Part shown: positions 43,949 through 56,155 of the stretch, one piece after another | Layout: every line of letters starts with the position of its first letter | How positions within the stretch are numbered: position 1 is the first letter of the stretch | Assembly: GCA_026075535.2 (NCBI GenBank) | Contig: AP026542.1 | Span: 4,464,001-4,528,000, forward strand | DNA length: 64,000 bases | Direction of reading: 5' to 3' | From: Tricholoma matsutake | Lineage: Eukaryota; Basidiomycota; Agaricomycetes; Agaricales; Tricholomataceae | Translations under genes and position numbers: made by a program | Notes under the pieces: model-generated | What the model was told of the DNA's origin: nothing | Databases searched by the model: none | Seen by the model: the letters and a program-made list of their open reading frames with translations, nothing else

Positions 43949-44170
43949 CCATCAGGAAAATCACACATTATTTTTCTAGCTTTATAAAGCCACTCCACAG
44001 CTGAAAAAGCCATAAAGTTGAAAGTGGTATAGCTCGGGTCTAATTTTAGTCCAGTTGAGGTAATTTTTGCATCATTTTTGGTGGGAAAATCAACTTTCTG
44101 ACTTTAAAATTTGTCCAAAAAAGTTAAAAAAAGTCAAAAAGTCAAAAATAATGTGTGATTTTCCTGATGG
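43949..44170. repeat. 222-bp hairpin with perfect 27-bp inverted ends
   Basis: 43949-43975 and 44144-44170 are perfect 27-bp inverted repeats starting CCATCAGGAAAATCACACAT. The interior is AT-rich. The size and structure are MITE-like, but I could not identify a target duplication at its edges. Confidence 0.75.
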
Positions 44171-44624
44171 CCCGTGAACAACCCTTATATACTTACGATG
44201 CAATATAAGACTTGCCTTCCCGCGCCCACATTCCACTGCTCAGCCTCTAGGACATCAGTCTCCCAATAATATCACGTGTCTTTTTGAGTGAGAGAACGAC
44301 AGTGATATATAATTACTCGCGCACTTATCGCACTCGGATACCAATCGCATACCGCATTTGCGTATCGTACATAGCCACATTCTCAATAAGGATTGAATAT
44401 TGAACATTGAACCCCGGATAAAACTACAAATGATTATGGCAGAAAGGAAGGATAATAGATGAGAACGTTATATGTAGGTAAATGTCTATCAAAAGGACAC
44501 AAGATCAAATGTTAGATGCCGGTAGGTAATGTATAACAGAACAGTAAAGTAGTGATCATAGTAAACACAAAAAGTCCATATCAACTAACCTTAATCGCCA
44601 TGTTCATTGTGGCCATCCACCAGG
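44171..44624. other. 3' flank of the membrane-protein gene
   Basis: No gene seen. Probably contains the transcript end of the minus-strand gene to the right. Confidence 0.35.
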
Positions 44625-46800
44625 TCAATAGGTGATGTAAAGTTTAACACCTAAGATGGGTGCAGGAATACAACCAGAGCCATAGGGTAAACGAACACTT
44701 ACATATGGGTGCAAAGAAGTCGATAGATGACTTCGACTTTCTTCCTGAAACCATGCCGTTGCGTGTGCAGAAAACTTCCAACGTCGGCTATGGAAGTAGC
44801 TGTCCGAATGCCGCCGCCTCAAGGACGAACCTGGTTCAAATTCGTAGTCCCACATCATGTTATTCAGAGACGGCACCATCGACGCGGAGCCAGGTAGTTT
44901 GGAAGGGATGGGGAAAGAAGGCATTTCAATCCTCTCTGCGTCAGCTTCGTACCCTGGAGACATGTCACCATAATGATCGGCTGAATTTCTTTGAGAGAAA
45001 GGAGAGTTTGAATGATAACGGGATGAACGTAAAGAATTCAGATCAGAGGTATCGGAAAAATGAAATGAATCCATTCGGGTTTCTGGCATCGATTGCACGA
45101 TTTTTCGGGGTGAAGAAATATGTGGTTCGGAGTAGTAATTAGGAGGCGCAGAGGTTGGAATTCGGAAGGCATGGGAAGAGCCAACTTCACGGGTAATGGA
45201 ATGAGGAAAGAATACCTGCGCCTTTCAATGAGCCTCCAATAGTGTCATCTATAATATTTCGCACCAGAAGAGTTATTGCCGACGAAGCGAAACATCCAAT
45301 CGCGCTAACCATGAGTAAAAAATCTATGGATTTTATGAGAAGTTCCATCAGCATCGAGCGTCAATTCTACGACGTACCCAGAGCAAAGCTAAGAGCCACG
45401 TTTGAGACAGACTTAACTACATGGTAACGAACGACATATGCACGTACCGATTTCCCACAACTGGGTAAGGTGCACTAATTCCATCAGATGCGAGGATTAA
45501 AAGGGGTAGCGTAAACAGGAAGCGGAAGATGACCCTGATACACTGTTATGTACATGAGTCATGAAAATCCTGGAAACGGGTAAGGGCAGGCTTACATTCA
45601 GCCGGTAAAAAGTCGTCAGTCTAATTACGACGGCTGGCTCTGCGCCTTCTGACTTGACATGCAGGAGAAAGGAAGGAACCCGCGTAAGAACGTAGAGAAA
45701 CGATAAAGTGGTTGAAGTGCCAGCTGATGCACCAATGAGAAAAATCCACGCCATACACTTGTAAAATGAAAGTTGACATTGATTAAACATATGGGAAATG
45801 GCAACTCACAGTCTCGATTTGCCTGCGAGAAAGCAGTGTAGTTAAAGGCATTCCAGCAGTGGCCACAATGCTTCCTAGGACGAAATCGTTCATACTGGAT
45901 GGTACACTTTGTGCAGCTATGTACATACCGATACACCACGCCCGATACTCCCAGCTATGAAACCAGTCCCGTTTACTAGGTCCTTGATGTAGTAAAAACA
46001 GCCAGAATGCAAGTTCTATATCCCTGTCAATTTGTAATATCGCTGAGCAGGTATTTGGTGCATCACCTTCAAGATGCGTTACACTGTGAATTTATGTTCG
46101 CTATCAGCGACAATTGAGAATAAAAATCATCGTTTCACACAGTTCGAGACCCCATGCAGCGCTCAGCACAAAATACAGGGGCAGAATCCATTGCTGATGT
46201 TTAGATCCCCACAGAAGAAATGGCTTAGGCACGACTGGGAATGTGGTGAGTCAAACAGCTAAGATTTTCATATGGGAGTTGTTACACGCACTTGTTCCGC
46301 CAGGGATTGCAACAAATCCTACAGCGAAGTGTGCTTCTTTGGACGCCACCCTTCGGTGACACAAGGTATTCTCACACACCTTCTTTAAACTTTATCACCG
46401 TTATGGCCACGCTGAATATCAGTAGCAGGGGGACGGTCCCTAGGTAAGAATAGCTGATAGCAAAAAGTTAGTGGGGAGGCGATAGAGGTTTTTCGGACAT
46501 ACGTCATAATCCTTCTAAAAGTGCCTGATTGCTGACCCCCTCGCCACTGGAGACACTTGAACCTGTCATAGCTCCAAAGATGAAGAATAAGGTATATTAA
46601 AAACTACGAAAAAAGATACACAAAGGGTAGTTCAACATTCAAATGTCAACCCGTGAAGCAGCTTACAATGCATGACAATATGGCCCAGAGCAGATATACA
46701 GTCGGCGATCCAAACATGAAAGGGTTTAGACGTCCTCCACTGAAATAGTAGAGAATAATGTACAGGAAGCCAGGTAGCAAGAACGAACGAAGAAACTCTT
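44625..46800 (-). CDS. multi-pass membrane protein, fungal-specific
   Basis: A consistent splice chain can be read on the minus strand from about 46790 to TAA-type stop at 44625. Hydrophobic spans in order: FLLPGFLYIILYYFSGG, TVYLLWAILSCI, YLGTVPLLLIFSVAITVI, WILPLYFVLSAAWGLEL, AFWLFLLHQG then RDWFHSWEYRAWCIG, SIVATAGMPLTTLLS, CMAWIFLIGASAGTSTTLSF, VIFRFLFTLPLLILASDGI, and AIGCFASSAITLLVRNII: about nine segments. A long Ser/Arg-rich tail (MPETRMDSFHFSDTSDLNSL onward) should lie in the cytoplasm. Introns are 30-150 bp. I recognise no named family; the motif RHVKSEGA-like VKSEGAEPAVVIRL between spans 7 and 8 looks conserved. The first exons (above about 46800) are unresolved. Confidence 0.7.
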
Positions 46801-47974
46801 TCGGACTTTACCGTCGTTTCATAGTGCCCCTTCTAGTACCTACGGAGCATGCAAGCAATGGTTTCCATACCGTACGGCGTTGGCTGTTCTCGTATGCCGC
46901 GGCGGTTGACAAGACGACAGAATACGTAACGCTTTACATATGAATAATGTTGCAGAACAAAAAATAGGAGGACTAATGAGGAACTGTTGGAACTTTGGGC
47001 CCGTAACTATACATGCAGCACGTATGCTACCTACGGCCATCTGCACCCACGGTCAATGCACGGTGTGGAAGACAGGAGGAAGCATCTTCTACCCACCATA
47101 CGCATTATACTTGAGGACTACGAACTTCTAAGGCAAATGATGGGATATATGAAATATGATATGGTAACGGCAAATTGCGCCCACATCCTCGCAATCAGCA
47201 AGTCGACACGTATACGGTTACAGATGACCTAAATGTAAGCGACCTCAATCCAGTGAACGACGATCGCGATACCCAGATCCTCGACGACAGTTCGAGGTGA
47301 ATGTCGCAGACTTGCGTCAACTCGCACCCAAGTGCGATCCCTGATCGCTACTAGAAGTATCTCTCTACTTTGACATCGCAAGAATCTCGTGTTCTTTCCT
47401 CGGTTCGGGTATTCGCAGCATATCACGGGACTCACCTTTTGTTTACGATCTCAGGCAAGGAAACCTCAACACGAAGGATGGCTGCAGAATCGAGGAAGAT
47501 CTGAGATTACGGAGAAGATAGACGACAAACAGATCCTGCTCTTCTATCTGAAAGGGGCAACTTACCTCCTACATCAGTAAGTTTGCCGGTGTGTCACGGT
47601 TGTTCCATAGTTTCCCTTCACCTGTCCCTGCTTACATACCTGCAACCTCCAAGATTCATCTATGCGAATCGCAGTTCACCGATCAAGGTCCGCGGCAATA
47701 AACGGCAACATCATGGAACCCATGATGGCTATTCGAGGGGATTAGAGCCGACTAACAGCGAAGCAGGAATAGCAATAATGCATTGATGGGCTCTCGTGCC
47801 AGTGGCCAATTATGTCGATGTTCATCATCCAAGATGCAATCTTTTCATCTTCTGTGTTCGTGGTTATTGTAATGGGCAAAATCCGGGTGCGCGTGTACCT
47901 ATGAATCGTGAGCCACAATTGAGAATTGTTTATAGCTACTTACCTGGGTGATTTTTCACGTATGTGGGATAGGT
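46801..47974. other. unresolved 5' region of the membrane-protein gene and intergenic DNA
   Basis: A hydrophobic stretch on the minus strand (MWAQFAVTISYFIYPII, near 47190) could be the first exon of the membrane protein, and another frame at 46840-47046 contains a possible membrane segment. Neither joins convincingly. The rest shows no gene. Confidence 0.35.
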
Positions 47975-48886
47975 TCATTCAGAATCGTCAAAGAAATCAT
48001 CATGTTCGATGTTCTCAGAAATGTCAGGATCGTGGGATATCGATTTATGCGACAGGTTCGGTCCAACGGCCTTTCCATCCCAGGGTTCAGCGCCCGGGGT
48101 CTTTTTCTTGTCAGATCCTTGCCTTGGTTCGACATGCATTTCAGGGTCTGACCACAGCTCCCCACTCTCCATATGGCTTCGTATCCAGTCGCGAATCTCC
48201 TTACGAGCGACATCTGTTTTCGCATATTCCTCGGAAGGTAATGTATTCGCATTGCCTTGTCGAAGATCCGGTGGGAACAGTGAGATGTACTTCTTCGTCT
48301 TTGGATAGTGCTGTGGTCATGTGTGCTCAGAACGATCACCGAATATAGAGCTGCAAACGTACTAGAATATAATTCAGATCTACCCTCAGGTCAAACAAGG
48401 TAGATTCTAGTTGTGATTTGGATGAAATGTCCGCAGACTCGAGCCGTTTCTTCGCTTGATTCAATTTCCGAGTGACCTTCTGCCGTTCTAGGAGGTCGAT
48501 TAAATGTCTCGTTCTGGCACACTTCAGAATTCTCTCACCAAAGAATTTTATTCTGTGATATCGCACTGCAAGAGCGCGTTCTTTTTTAGATGCTTCTGCT
48601 TGCTGCAGATCTGCCTCGAGCGCTTTTTGTCGTCGCTCTGTTTCGACTCTGACATCTGCTGCTAGATTGTCCTATTATAATAAAATTAAAATAAAGATTC
48701 AAAGGAAAGCAGCTGGCGCACCTTAGCTAACAATCTTCGTGTCTGCCTTAATGCAGATTTAATTTTCTGAACACCTGGTACACCTGTGTCGTTCTCTTGT
48801 CGGATCCGCCGTGGGCGGGGTTTCGATGGTCCAGCTTCATTAATCTGTTGTCGACGTTGGGTTTTCACCGCTCTGACTGGACCCAT
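47975..48886 (-). CDS. EFG1: EFG1-like rRNA-processing protein
   Basis: Exons on the minus strand 48886-48722, 48671-48539, 48487-48363 and 48310-47975 give 252 residues. EFG1 is a nucleolar factor for early 18S rRNA maturation (family knowledge). Diagnostic parts: KIKSALRQTRRLLAK followed by an Ala/Lys/Arg/Glu coiled coil, then RYHRIKFFERQKVTRKLNQ across the second splice, DLRVDLNYIL-HYPKTKKYISLFP, and an acidic C-terminus ending DDFFDDSE. The ATG at 48886 is used because the frame upstream has only a TTG. It shares a 159-bp interval with the divergent ELP1-like gene. No damage seen. Confidence 0.9.
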
Positions 48887-49045
48887 TGTACTAATAGGCG
48901 ACGACAAGGTTGTCTCCAGAAATAATTATTGTTTGGAATGGACGACGTAGTGTAACACTGCAAAACATCCTTGATGATCTAAGATTCTAGTTATCCCTCA
49001 AGGCTATAGAACATCTGTATTGCTTTAATCAACCCATCGTAATCT
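48887..49045. promoter_or_regulatory. bidirectional promoter of EFG1-like and ELP1-like genes
   Basis: Only 159 bp separate the two divergent start codons, so promoters and 5' leaders must overlap here. No clear TATA box is seen for either direction. Confidence 0.6.
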
Positions 49046-52000
49046 ATGCGCAACCTAACTCTGTCAGCTGTCACACTCACAGAATTTCAAAATGCGAACA
49101 TCTCGACAACCGCGATCGATGTAGACGAAAATGTGATCTATACCACTTCTGAGAAATTAAGCCAAGATGGTGAGGTGGAGGTAGAAATATGGAAGATCGG
49201 CAAGGAAGAGGTGAGTACGGTTTTAGACAATATCAACCTGCATCAATATGCGTGTAGAAACCTTCGGCGTTCGCCATGTTCGTGACCGTCGCTTCTTCTC
49301 GATCCTCTCCTAGTCTGCAAGTCCTGTCACTTCGAGTCCTTCCAGAGACAAGACGGCTATCAGTCATCATGCGTAATGGGGATATTACTATGGTCACGCT
49401 GGGCGAGGACGATCCTTCGGTATGAGTTCTGTGTTGTGGTCATTCGTGTATTCATATTTTCTGCTCGGATAGCCTGAGGTGGAGGGGACAGTAGAGCCTG
49501 GGATATTGGCCGCATCTTGGAGTCCAGACGAGTCGCTTCTTGCTCTCGTGACAGGTGCGAATTACCTATAGTTACATTTCTGAGTCCTGACACACGTGTA
49601 GACGAAGAGAAACTAATCTTGATGACTTCTACATTCGACGTCCTGTCTGAGAACGTCCTACATACCGCTGATTTTGGTGAAGGTAGGACATACAACCTTC
49701 GTTCGGCAATTTATGGACTCACCATCTCCTGGTTGTCAGATGTCCCTGCCAATGTCGGTTGGGGATCCAAACAAACCCAGTTTCATGGTTCCCTTGGGAA
49801 GACAGCAGCTCAAGCGCCAGGGAACGTATATGTTGGCTCGAGCCCCGACGACGACGGACTCCCCCGGGTCAGCTGGCGTGGCGACGGTGCATATTTTGTC
49901 GTATCCGCGCTCTCCCCGGTCGCAAGCAACAATCTTCGACGAAGGATCCTCCGTGTGTATGATCGCGAGGCCATTCTACAGTCTACATCTGAGACTGTTC
50001 CCGGGCTTGAACATCCTCTTGTGTGGCGGCCCTCGGGCAATTTGATTGTTGGGTCACAGAGATTCGGCTTCGACGGGGGTGGTGCAGGAAGAGACGACAG
50101 GCACGATATTGTATTCTTCGAGCGGAACGGACTGCGGCATGGAGAGTTTAGGATAAGACCCAATGATTTGGGCTTGACAACTAAAGCTGTGGGCAAGCAG
50201 CGGAAGTGGGGTTACAAAGTCCGAGAGCTGAGTTGGAGCTCTGATTCGAATGTTCTAGGGATCTGGGTTGAGCAGGATGAAGGCGATATTGGTATAGTCT
50301 TCTGCTTGTCCTATTCTCCTGGCGTGACTTACTTCCCCATGCTGCGTAGTTCAATTGTGGACAACAGGCAATTATCATTGGTAGGTCATTAATGCTTGTC
50401 CTAATTGATCGACAAATGCACTCCCATTATTAGGTATTTGAAGCAAGAAATATCTGCTCCCGTCTCTTCTGCCGGGCGTCCATGTCGCTTTACCTCGGTC
50501 GCGTGGCATCCTGAACAAGCTTTACGTCTGATCCTTACTACGTCCTGTATGTCATATTTTCACTGGAATTTCCTCTTTAGTTATTGGTCTTTAGCTACCG
50601 TAATCCAAAGGTCGTATGCGTGGGAAACATCTGTTTCCCCCTCAAAGCCTCCCATTGATTCTGGCATAGTCGCGGTATTTGATGGAAGTTAGTATTGTGC
50701 TGTTCTCTAATCGACATTAGGCTTATAACTGCTGATAGCCAACATCCTCTTAACACCTTTCCGGGTTCAAAATGTTCCACCACCTATGTCTTCATTCCAA
50801 CTAACCCTATCTTCTTCTGAGCTACCGTCATCTCCGGAGCGTTCGCGCACCCCAATCCATGCAAGCCTTTCCGCGCTGTCAGACACTCTTGCTGTTCTTT
50901 GGGAGGCTGGGTATGTCGAACTTTGGTCTCTCAAGACTCGACTGGAAGACGGCCGAGCGAAGATAATGGATCCTTCTAGATCTTGGGCGGGCTTCGTGGG
51001 CGGTGCTCTCGTCAGGAATTGCCGACAAGTCCTGATATTAAGCTCTGATACTACCGGCACCTCGTCAACTCTTGTTGTATTGAGCTCAGACCGAGAACAT
51101 GATGTCATCACCATCGTCGCACTGGACAGTTACGAAAGTATACGAGGTTCTTCGACTGTTAGCTTGCCGCATAGGAATTGTCGGTTGGTTATGACAGATA
51201 CAGATAAACAGATATTGTGTCAAGGTCCAACTGGCGAGATATTGCGATGTTTGTCTCGGAAGCATGAGTATGATGAATTCTGGCTCAACTATCCTTCCAG
51301 ATGATCCCGAGCAAAATCAGCTCTTGCCCGTGATTAAATTACCAGGATTTTGTTTACAATCTCAGAGCGTCTCTCTCGGGCTTTTGGATGCAGACTTCGC
51401 ATTGACGATTTACATCGGTCTAGGCAACTCCGGTAAACTACACGTCGCTAGCAGTCAATCTGCTCATGTACTGGCGTCCAATGCAACTTCCTTCACTATT
51501 GCCTCGGGCTTCGTTATTTATACAACAACTGCGCATGAAGTGGTGTTCGCGCCTCTTGATGCTCTGCCATCCCTGTTGTCTACCTCGGATAGTGTATCGA
51601 AGGATCCGCTAGGAGATTGGCCCACACGACGAGTAGAAAGAGGATCAAGGATTGTCGTTGCTGTCTCAAGCTCTATGAGTTTGGTTCTGCAAATGCCTCG
51701 AGGTAATCTGGAGACCATAAACCCGCGGCCATTGGTGATGGAGGTCGTTAAACAGGATATAGACGCGTAAGGCTAATTCTTCGTGATATCAAATCTGCTA
51801 ACGTCCCGTGATAGTGGAAATCACAGGAAAGCGTTCCTTGCGTGTCGAAAGCATCGCATTGATCTTAATTTTATTGTTGACTATGACCTTGCGAAGTTCT
51901 TGGAAGATATTCCCTCATTTGTTGAGCAGGTGGACGAGGTCGACCATATTAATCTGCTCTTGACTGGACTTGGGTATATCCATTGCTGCCATTCTGCTGC

Positions 52001-54112
52001 TGTTTTGACAACTTGTCGTTTTAGTCGTGGCTCACAGCCTCCAGAGACCATCGCAAGGCTCTGCGATGCTATCAGGTTAGAGTTGGAGAGAAAGGATCTG
52101 GCAAAATACGTGAACTCTATTTTGACGGCCCACTTGGTGAAGACACCGCCCGACCATGAAGCTGGCCTGGCACTTCTACTTCGTTTGCGGGGTGAGGGTT
52201 TCAATCCGACGCACTGAACCCTTTGCTTAATTTTTTGAGTAGAAAGTGACTCCAGCCTGGTTGAGGACGCCGTTAAGTACATCATTTTTCTGGTTGATGC
52301 AGATCGTCTCTTCGATACTGCTCTCGGAATGTATGACTTTTCGCTGGTGTTGATGATTGCCCAACACGCTCAAAAGGTTCGTATACTGTCCTTCTCCCTG
52401 ATTCTTGTTTCCCAAACATATTTTTTTCACCCCGCAGGATCCACGAGAGTATTTACCTTTCCTGCGCGAGCTACGCTCTCTCGAAAAGTATTACCAAAGA
52501 TTCCGGATCGACGACCACTTGAAGCGACATGAAAGCGCGCTGAGGAATTTAAGTCTAGCCGGTACTTCTTGGTCAACTTGTGTTTGAAATTCGTCGCTTA
52601 AGTTGTACACGCAGGTCACGATCACTTTGATGAAGCTGTTGCCTACGTCGAACTACACCGTTTGTACGAAGCTGCACTCCGAATATGGAAGAATACAGAT
52701 CGTTATAATGTAAGTGTCGTACCTTTCTTCCAATTTTTATTGAAATTTGTCCCTCCTAATAGTCTATCTTGGAGCTGTATGGCGACTGGCTGTTTGAGCG
52801 ACGGGAATTCAGACAAGCAGCAGCAGGCAAGTCAGTGGGTATGCTTCCCCCCCGTTTTGTTGATGTTTTTGTTAGTCTTCACACAAGCCCAAAGTCTCTC
52901 GAAAGCGATGCTTGCACACGAGCGCGCTCTTGAATGGCAAGAATTGTTTGATCTTGCAGTTCGTACCAGTATGGCTGAAGGCAATATCGTTACGACTGGA
53001 TACCGTATTGCGGGTTTGCTCGGTCCATACAGCTATCAATATTAAGAATATTGATTGTGCTTTCAGAGGATCTTGTTGCGAAGAAGCGTCACTCGGAGGC
53101 AGCTCGAGTCCTCCTTGACTATTCGAAGGACATCCGCGAGGCTGTTATCGCACTGGTGCAAGGAAATCACTTCTCTGAGGCACGCAGGGTTGTGAGCGTG
53201 TATTCCCTCGCTCTTTATTAACAGCTAAGTACAAGGTGCTAGACAACACTTACCTCGAATCCAGAACTCCTAGCAGATGTCATTTATTCAGCCGCCTCCG
53301 AAAGCTGTGCCCAGATCATAGAAGACATCAATGAATGTCGAGAGCAGCTTCAAAAGCAACTCAATCGGTTGCGCGAACTTCGTATCAAAAAGGTCGAAGA
53401 TCCAGGTGCGTAATTCTCGTCACATCCCACCCCTGTCGTAATTCTTTCCTCGATCAGATGCATTCTATGGAACGGAGGACGCCACCTTACACAACGTGGA
53501 TGTGATGACCGATGTCTCAATGCCAGCCACTGAGTTCACCCGATACACGGTTGCCCCTACATCTGTGTCGCGAAGTTCTTCGAAGTTCGTACTTTGCATT
53601 CGCCTGTATTTCATCCTCTGATTGAACGCTGTTTTAGACGGAGCTCGCGGTCGAAACGGAAACTGGATAGAAAAGTAGGATCAGGAAGGAAAGGCACGAT
53701 TGACGAGGAAGAGTATCTTTTCAAGTCGGTCTCAAAGCTAGTTTCGAGGATTGTTACAATACAAGGTACGTCATCCTTGACTGAACGTATTTATGTTCCC
53801 CGAACGCCTTTTTTTCATCATATAGACGAAGCCCGAGGCCTCCTGCCACATCTCTTACAATTCACCGAAGAACATCGCGAAGAGGGCCTTTCCATGCAAC
53901 GACTTCTACTGCAGTTTGAGACGGAACTGAAAGATAGCTTGGATGAGATTTGGGCGAGACCCCCGGAAGAAACGCCGCCTCTCGACAGCTGGGCTCTCAG
54001 AGTGACCGAAGCCGAAAGGGATAGGAAGGTCAATCTAGTAGACAAGGTGCCCAAGCCGATATTCCCTTCTAGTGGTTGGAAGGTCACCTTATTTGACGAA
54101 GGTCTTTTATAG
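49046..54112 (+). CDS. ELP1: Elongator complex subunit 1 (IKI3/ELP1)
   Basis: ELP1 is the scaffold of Elongator, which adds the carboxymethyl-type modification to wobble uridine of tRNAs in the cytoplasm. Exon 1 is 49046-49210 (MRNLTLSAVTLTEF), exon 2 from 49258, and many short GT-AG introns follow. The N-terminal half is a WD-like propeller: ILAASWSPDESLLALVTGD, RVSWRGDGAYFVVSAL, HPLVWRPSGNLIVGSQRF, VRELSWSSDSNVLGIWV. The C-terminal half has helical-repeat marks: DPREYLPFLRELRSLEKYYQ (about 52440-52500), AMLAHERALEWQELFDLAVR (about 52905), KKRHSEAARVLLDYS (about 53080), and the basic block RRSSRSKRKLDRKVGSGRKG then TIDEEEYLFKSVSKLV, which in yeast contributes to tRNA binding. The stop is at 54110. 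Total length is compatible with about 1300 residues. No break noted. Confidence 0.93.
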
Positions 54113-54271
54113 CTAACAATTCGAGTTATTTTCCTGCATTGTGGATCGGATATCCATTAAATAACCGTCAGATGCGCAAGTGGCAATAATCACTCATAAT
54201 CATACCCAAATCGTGCCCTGCTTTGATGTCACCGCGAACTATTTATACACTTCGTCTGACAGAGTCTCAGC
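54113..54271. other. intergenic gap between ELP1-like and exonuclease genes
   Basis: 159 bp, must hold the ELP1 transcript end and the next gene's promoter. Confidence 0.4.
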
Positions 54272-55284
54272 ATGGACGATACCGATGACTTTATCCTTTG
54301 TGCTGATGAGTCTCGTCTCAATGAAGCAATCATCGCGGTGCAATCGTGCACCACTGTTATTTTGGACTGCGAGGGCCAGAGCTTAGACAGGAAGGCGGTT
54401 CCCTCTCGATTATAGGCCTTCGCACAATCACGCCCGAAAACTCAACCACATATCTTGTCGATGTTCTCAGTCTCAGGAAGGACGCACTCCGTCCACTCTT
54501 TGACGTCATACAATCGTCTACGCCGACCAAAATTGTCTTTGATGGGCGAATGGACTTTAGTGAATTGTATCATTGGCACGGCACCACTATGCATGGTGTC
54601 CTTGATCTCCAGTTGGCTGATATTCACTCTCGTGGTCAACGTGGAGAGGACAGAGACGATCAGCTTCATAGACTGTCGCCCTACCTCCATCGACGTGAAG
54701 TCTTTGGGCAACCAAACGCCTACACTGCTGTGCAAATGCTCTGCGGTCTGGACCGATGTCTCAGAGAGCATGACATCATCACTGATGTAAGGAGAAAGGA
54801 ATCAGGTGAGGATGACCGTTTGATAAAAATGAAATCTTTCACCGTTCCAGTGAATCATGATGATTGGCTGGAACGTCCTCTCCCTGATCGAAATTTACAG
54901 TATGCCTCGAGAGACTTATATCTTATTGGGCTGCTCTACAAAGATTTCGAGGAGGAGGGTTATATCAGTGACCAGTTGCCTGACCAGAGCACCCGATATG
55001 TTTCAATCTGGAAGGACGCGAAACCCCAGCAGATGGACACGTTCAAGTGCCATCCACTCCTTCCTCTCCAAATTATCGAGTATAACAGGAACACTGGTTT
55101 GACACGACAATGCGTGGGTTGCAGACGGAGCTTTCCAAGGGATGCATATTCGATAGCCGCCTGGAAGCATTTGTCAAAACGATACTGCTGGGTATGCCAT
55201 GCAATCAAAATGAGGCAACATGTGCATGCCATGTGGGAGAAAGATGAAGATGGATATCTATACGAGTCCGAGTCTGATGATTAG
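54272..55284 (+). CDS. DEDDy 3'-5' exonuclease with zinc-ribbon-like tail
   Basis: Start ATG at 54272 (MDDTDDFILCADES). The first exonuclease motif is ILDCEG (Asp-x-Glu), the second FDGRMDFSELYHW, the third PDRNLQYASRDLYLIG, with the YxxxD that defines the DEDDy subclass. The fold is that of RNase D/WRN/Exd1-type exonucleases. The C-terminal 70 residues contain CVGCRRSFPRD ... RYCWVCHAIK, a four-cysteine putative zinc ribbon, and an acidic end. One base appears to be missing near 54386: the frame of the start and motif I (QSLD) and the frame of the rest (QEGGSLSIIGLRT) meet only if a base is added. It is either a sequencing error or a recent inactivating mutation. No intron is needed otherwise. 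Confidence 0.78.
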
Positions 55285-55807
55285 TTTGTAAGATAATCAA
55301 TTGATAATCAATGTAAGATAGTTGCAATTTAAAACATTTGGCTCGCAGATGACACTAGGCGAATTTTAGACATCCACTCATTGTCCACTCGTAATTTTTT
55401 TTTAGCAGCCATCTGTGTCCTCCTTCTATATATGGTAGTTTCCCATCATGTATTGGCCTATTTATGGTAATGTTCAGATCAAATCAAGGGGGTGGCGGAA
55501 CAAGAATCCTGTACATCACGTGGGAGGGGGTCTCAAAGATGTCATTAAAAAAAGTTTGACATCAAAGTATAATTGAAGCTTGTATACCTCGAACAGAGAC
55601 ATGAATATGTAAAATGTAGTTGGCAGGACAATCTAAGGACGGGAGGACATAATTCGACCAAAAATGAGCATTGTGTGTGACCCACTTGGCGCTTGCAATA
55701 CACGAAGACTGTATAGTATGGCAAAAAAAGCAAAGTGAAGTGGGTATTAATTTTTATGGATAAGCAACTGAATACCATCATTACACCCCAGGCCAGCTTG
55801 TGAATTT
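55285..55807. other. intergenic, no feature
   Basis: AT-rich, no ORF of note. Confidence 0.35.
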
Positions 55808-56155
55808 ATGTCAGATAGCACACTTGAGTGCCCTGATTGTGGTGAGTCAGTTTGTGTTGGCAAAGGTGGACAAAAAAACCTCGACTCACATCACTCCTCA
55901 AGAGCCTGCAAAGGCAAATGTGAGAAGAACAGGAAACCAAAATCAAAATCCATGACATTGCTTAATTTTTTCTCATCTCGGCCAACACCAAATCTGCCGG
56001 GCAAACAAAGTCGCGTTTTCCTCGCACACGACATATCAACTACGCACTTCAATCTCCGCTTTCTAAGAGATTGTCACGCAGAACACATAGTCGCCGCAAA
56101 TGATCCTGTTCGCTATTGTACCTGTAAATTGCTAGGAGGCTTCTCATATAGGTAG
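55808..56155 (+). CDS. small Cys/His zinc-binding-like ORF
   Basis: A 115-codon frame, starting MSDSTLECPDCGESVCVGKG, with a pattern C-x2-C ... H-x5-C at its start (residues 8-11 and about 28-34: HHSSRAC), followed by a Lys-rich linker and a TLLNFFSSRP segment. This resembles a BED-like or treble-clef zinc finger found in lineage-specific fungal families. It stops early, with no catalytic domain after it, so it may be a truncated or intron-containing gene. The function is unknown. Confidence 0.45.
   Translation: MSDSTLECPDCGESVCVGKGGQKNLDSHHSSRACKGKCEKNRKPKSKSMTLLNFFSSRPTPNLPGKQSRVFLAHDISTTHFNLRFLRDCHAEHIVAANDPVRYCTCKLLGGFSYR

Noticed and set aside
44820..44850. A tRNA-like box B (GGTTCAAATTC)
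   Set aside because: No box A or cloverleaf around it; it lies inside the coding tail of the membrane protein.
45625..45939. A minus-strand frame with CTKC...RPRKHCGHC looks like a DHHC palmitoyltransferase finger
   Set aside because: The DHHC core is absent, and the same bases read in another frame form part of a better membrane-protein splice chain.
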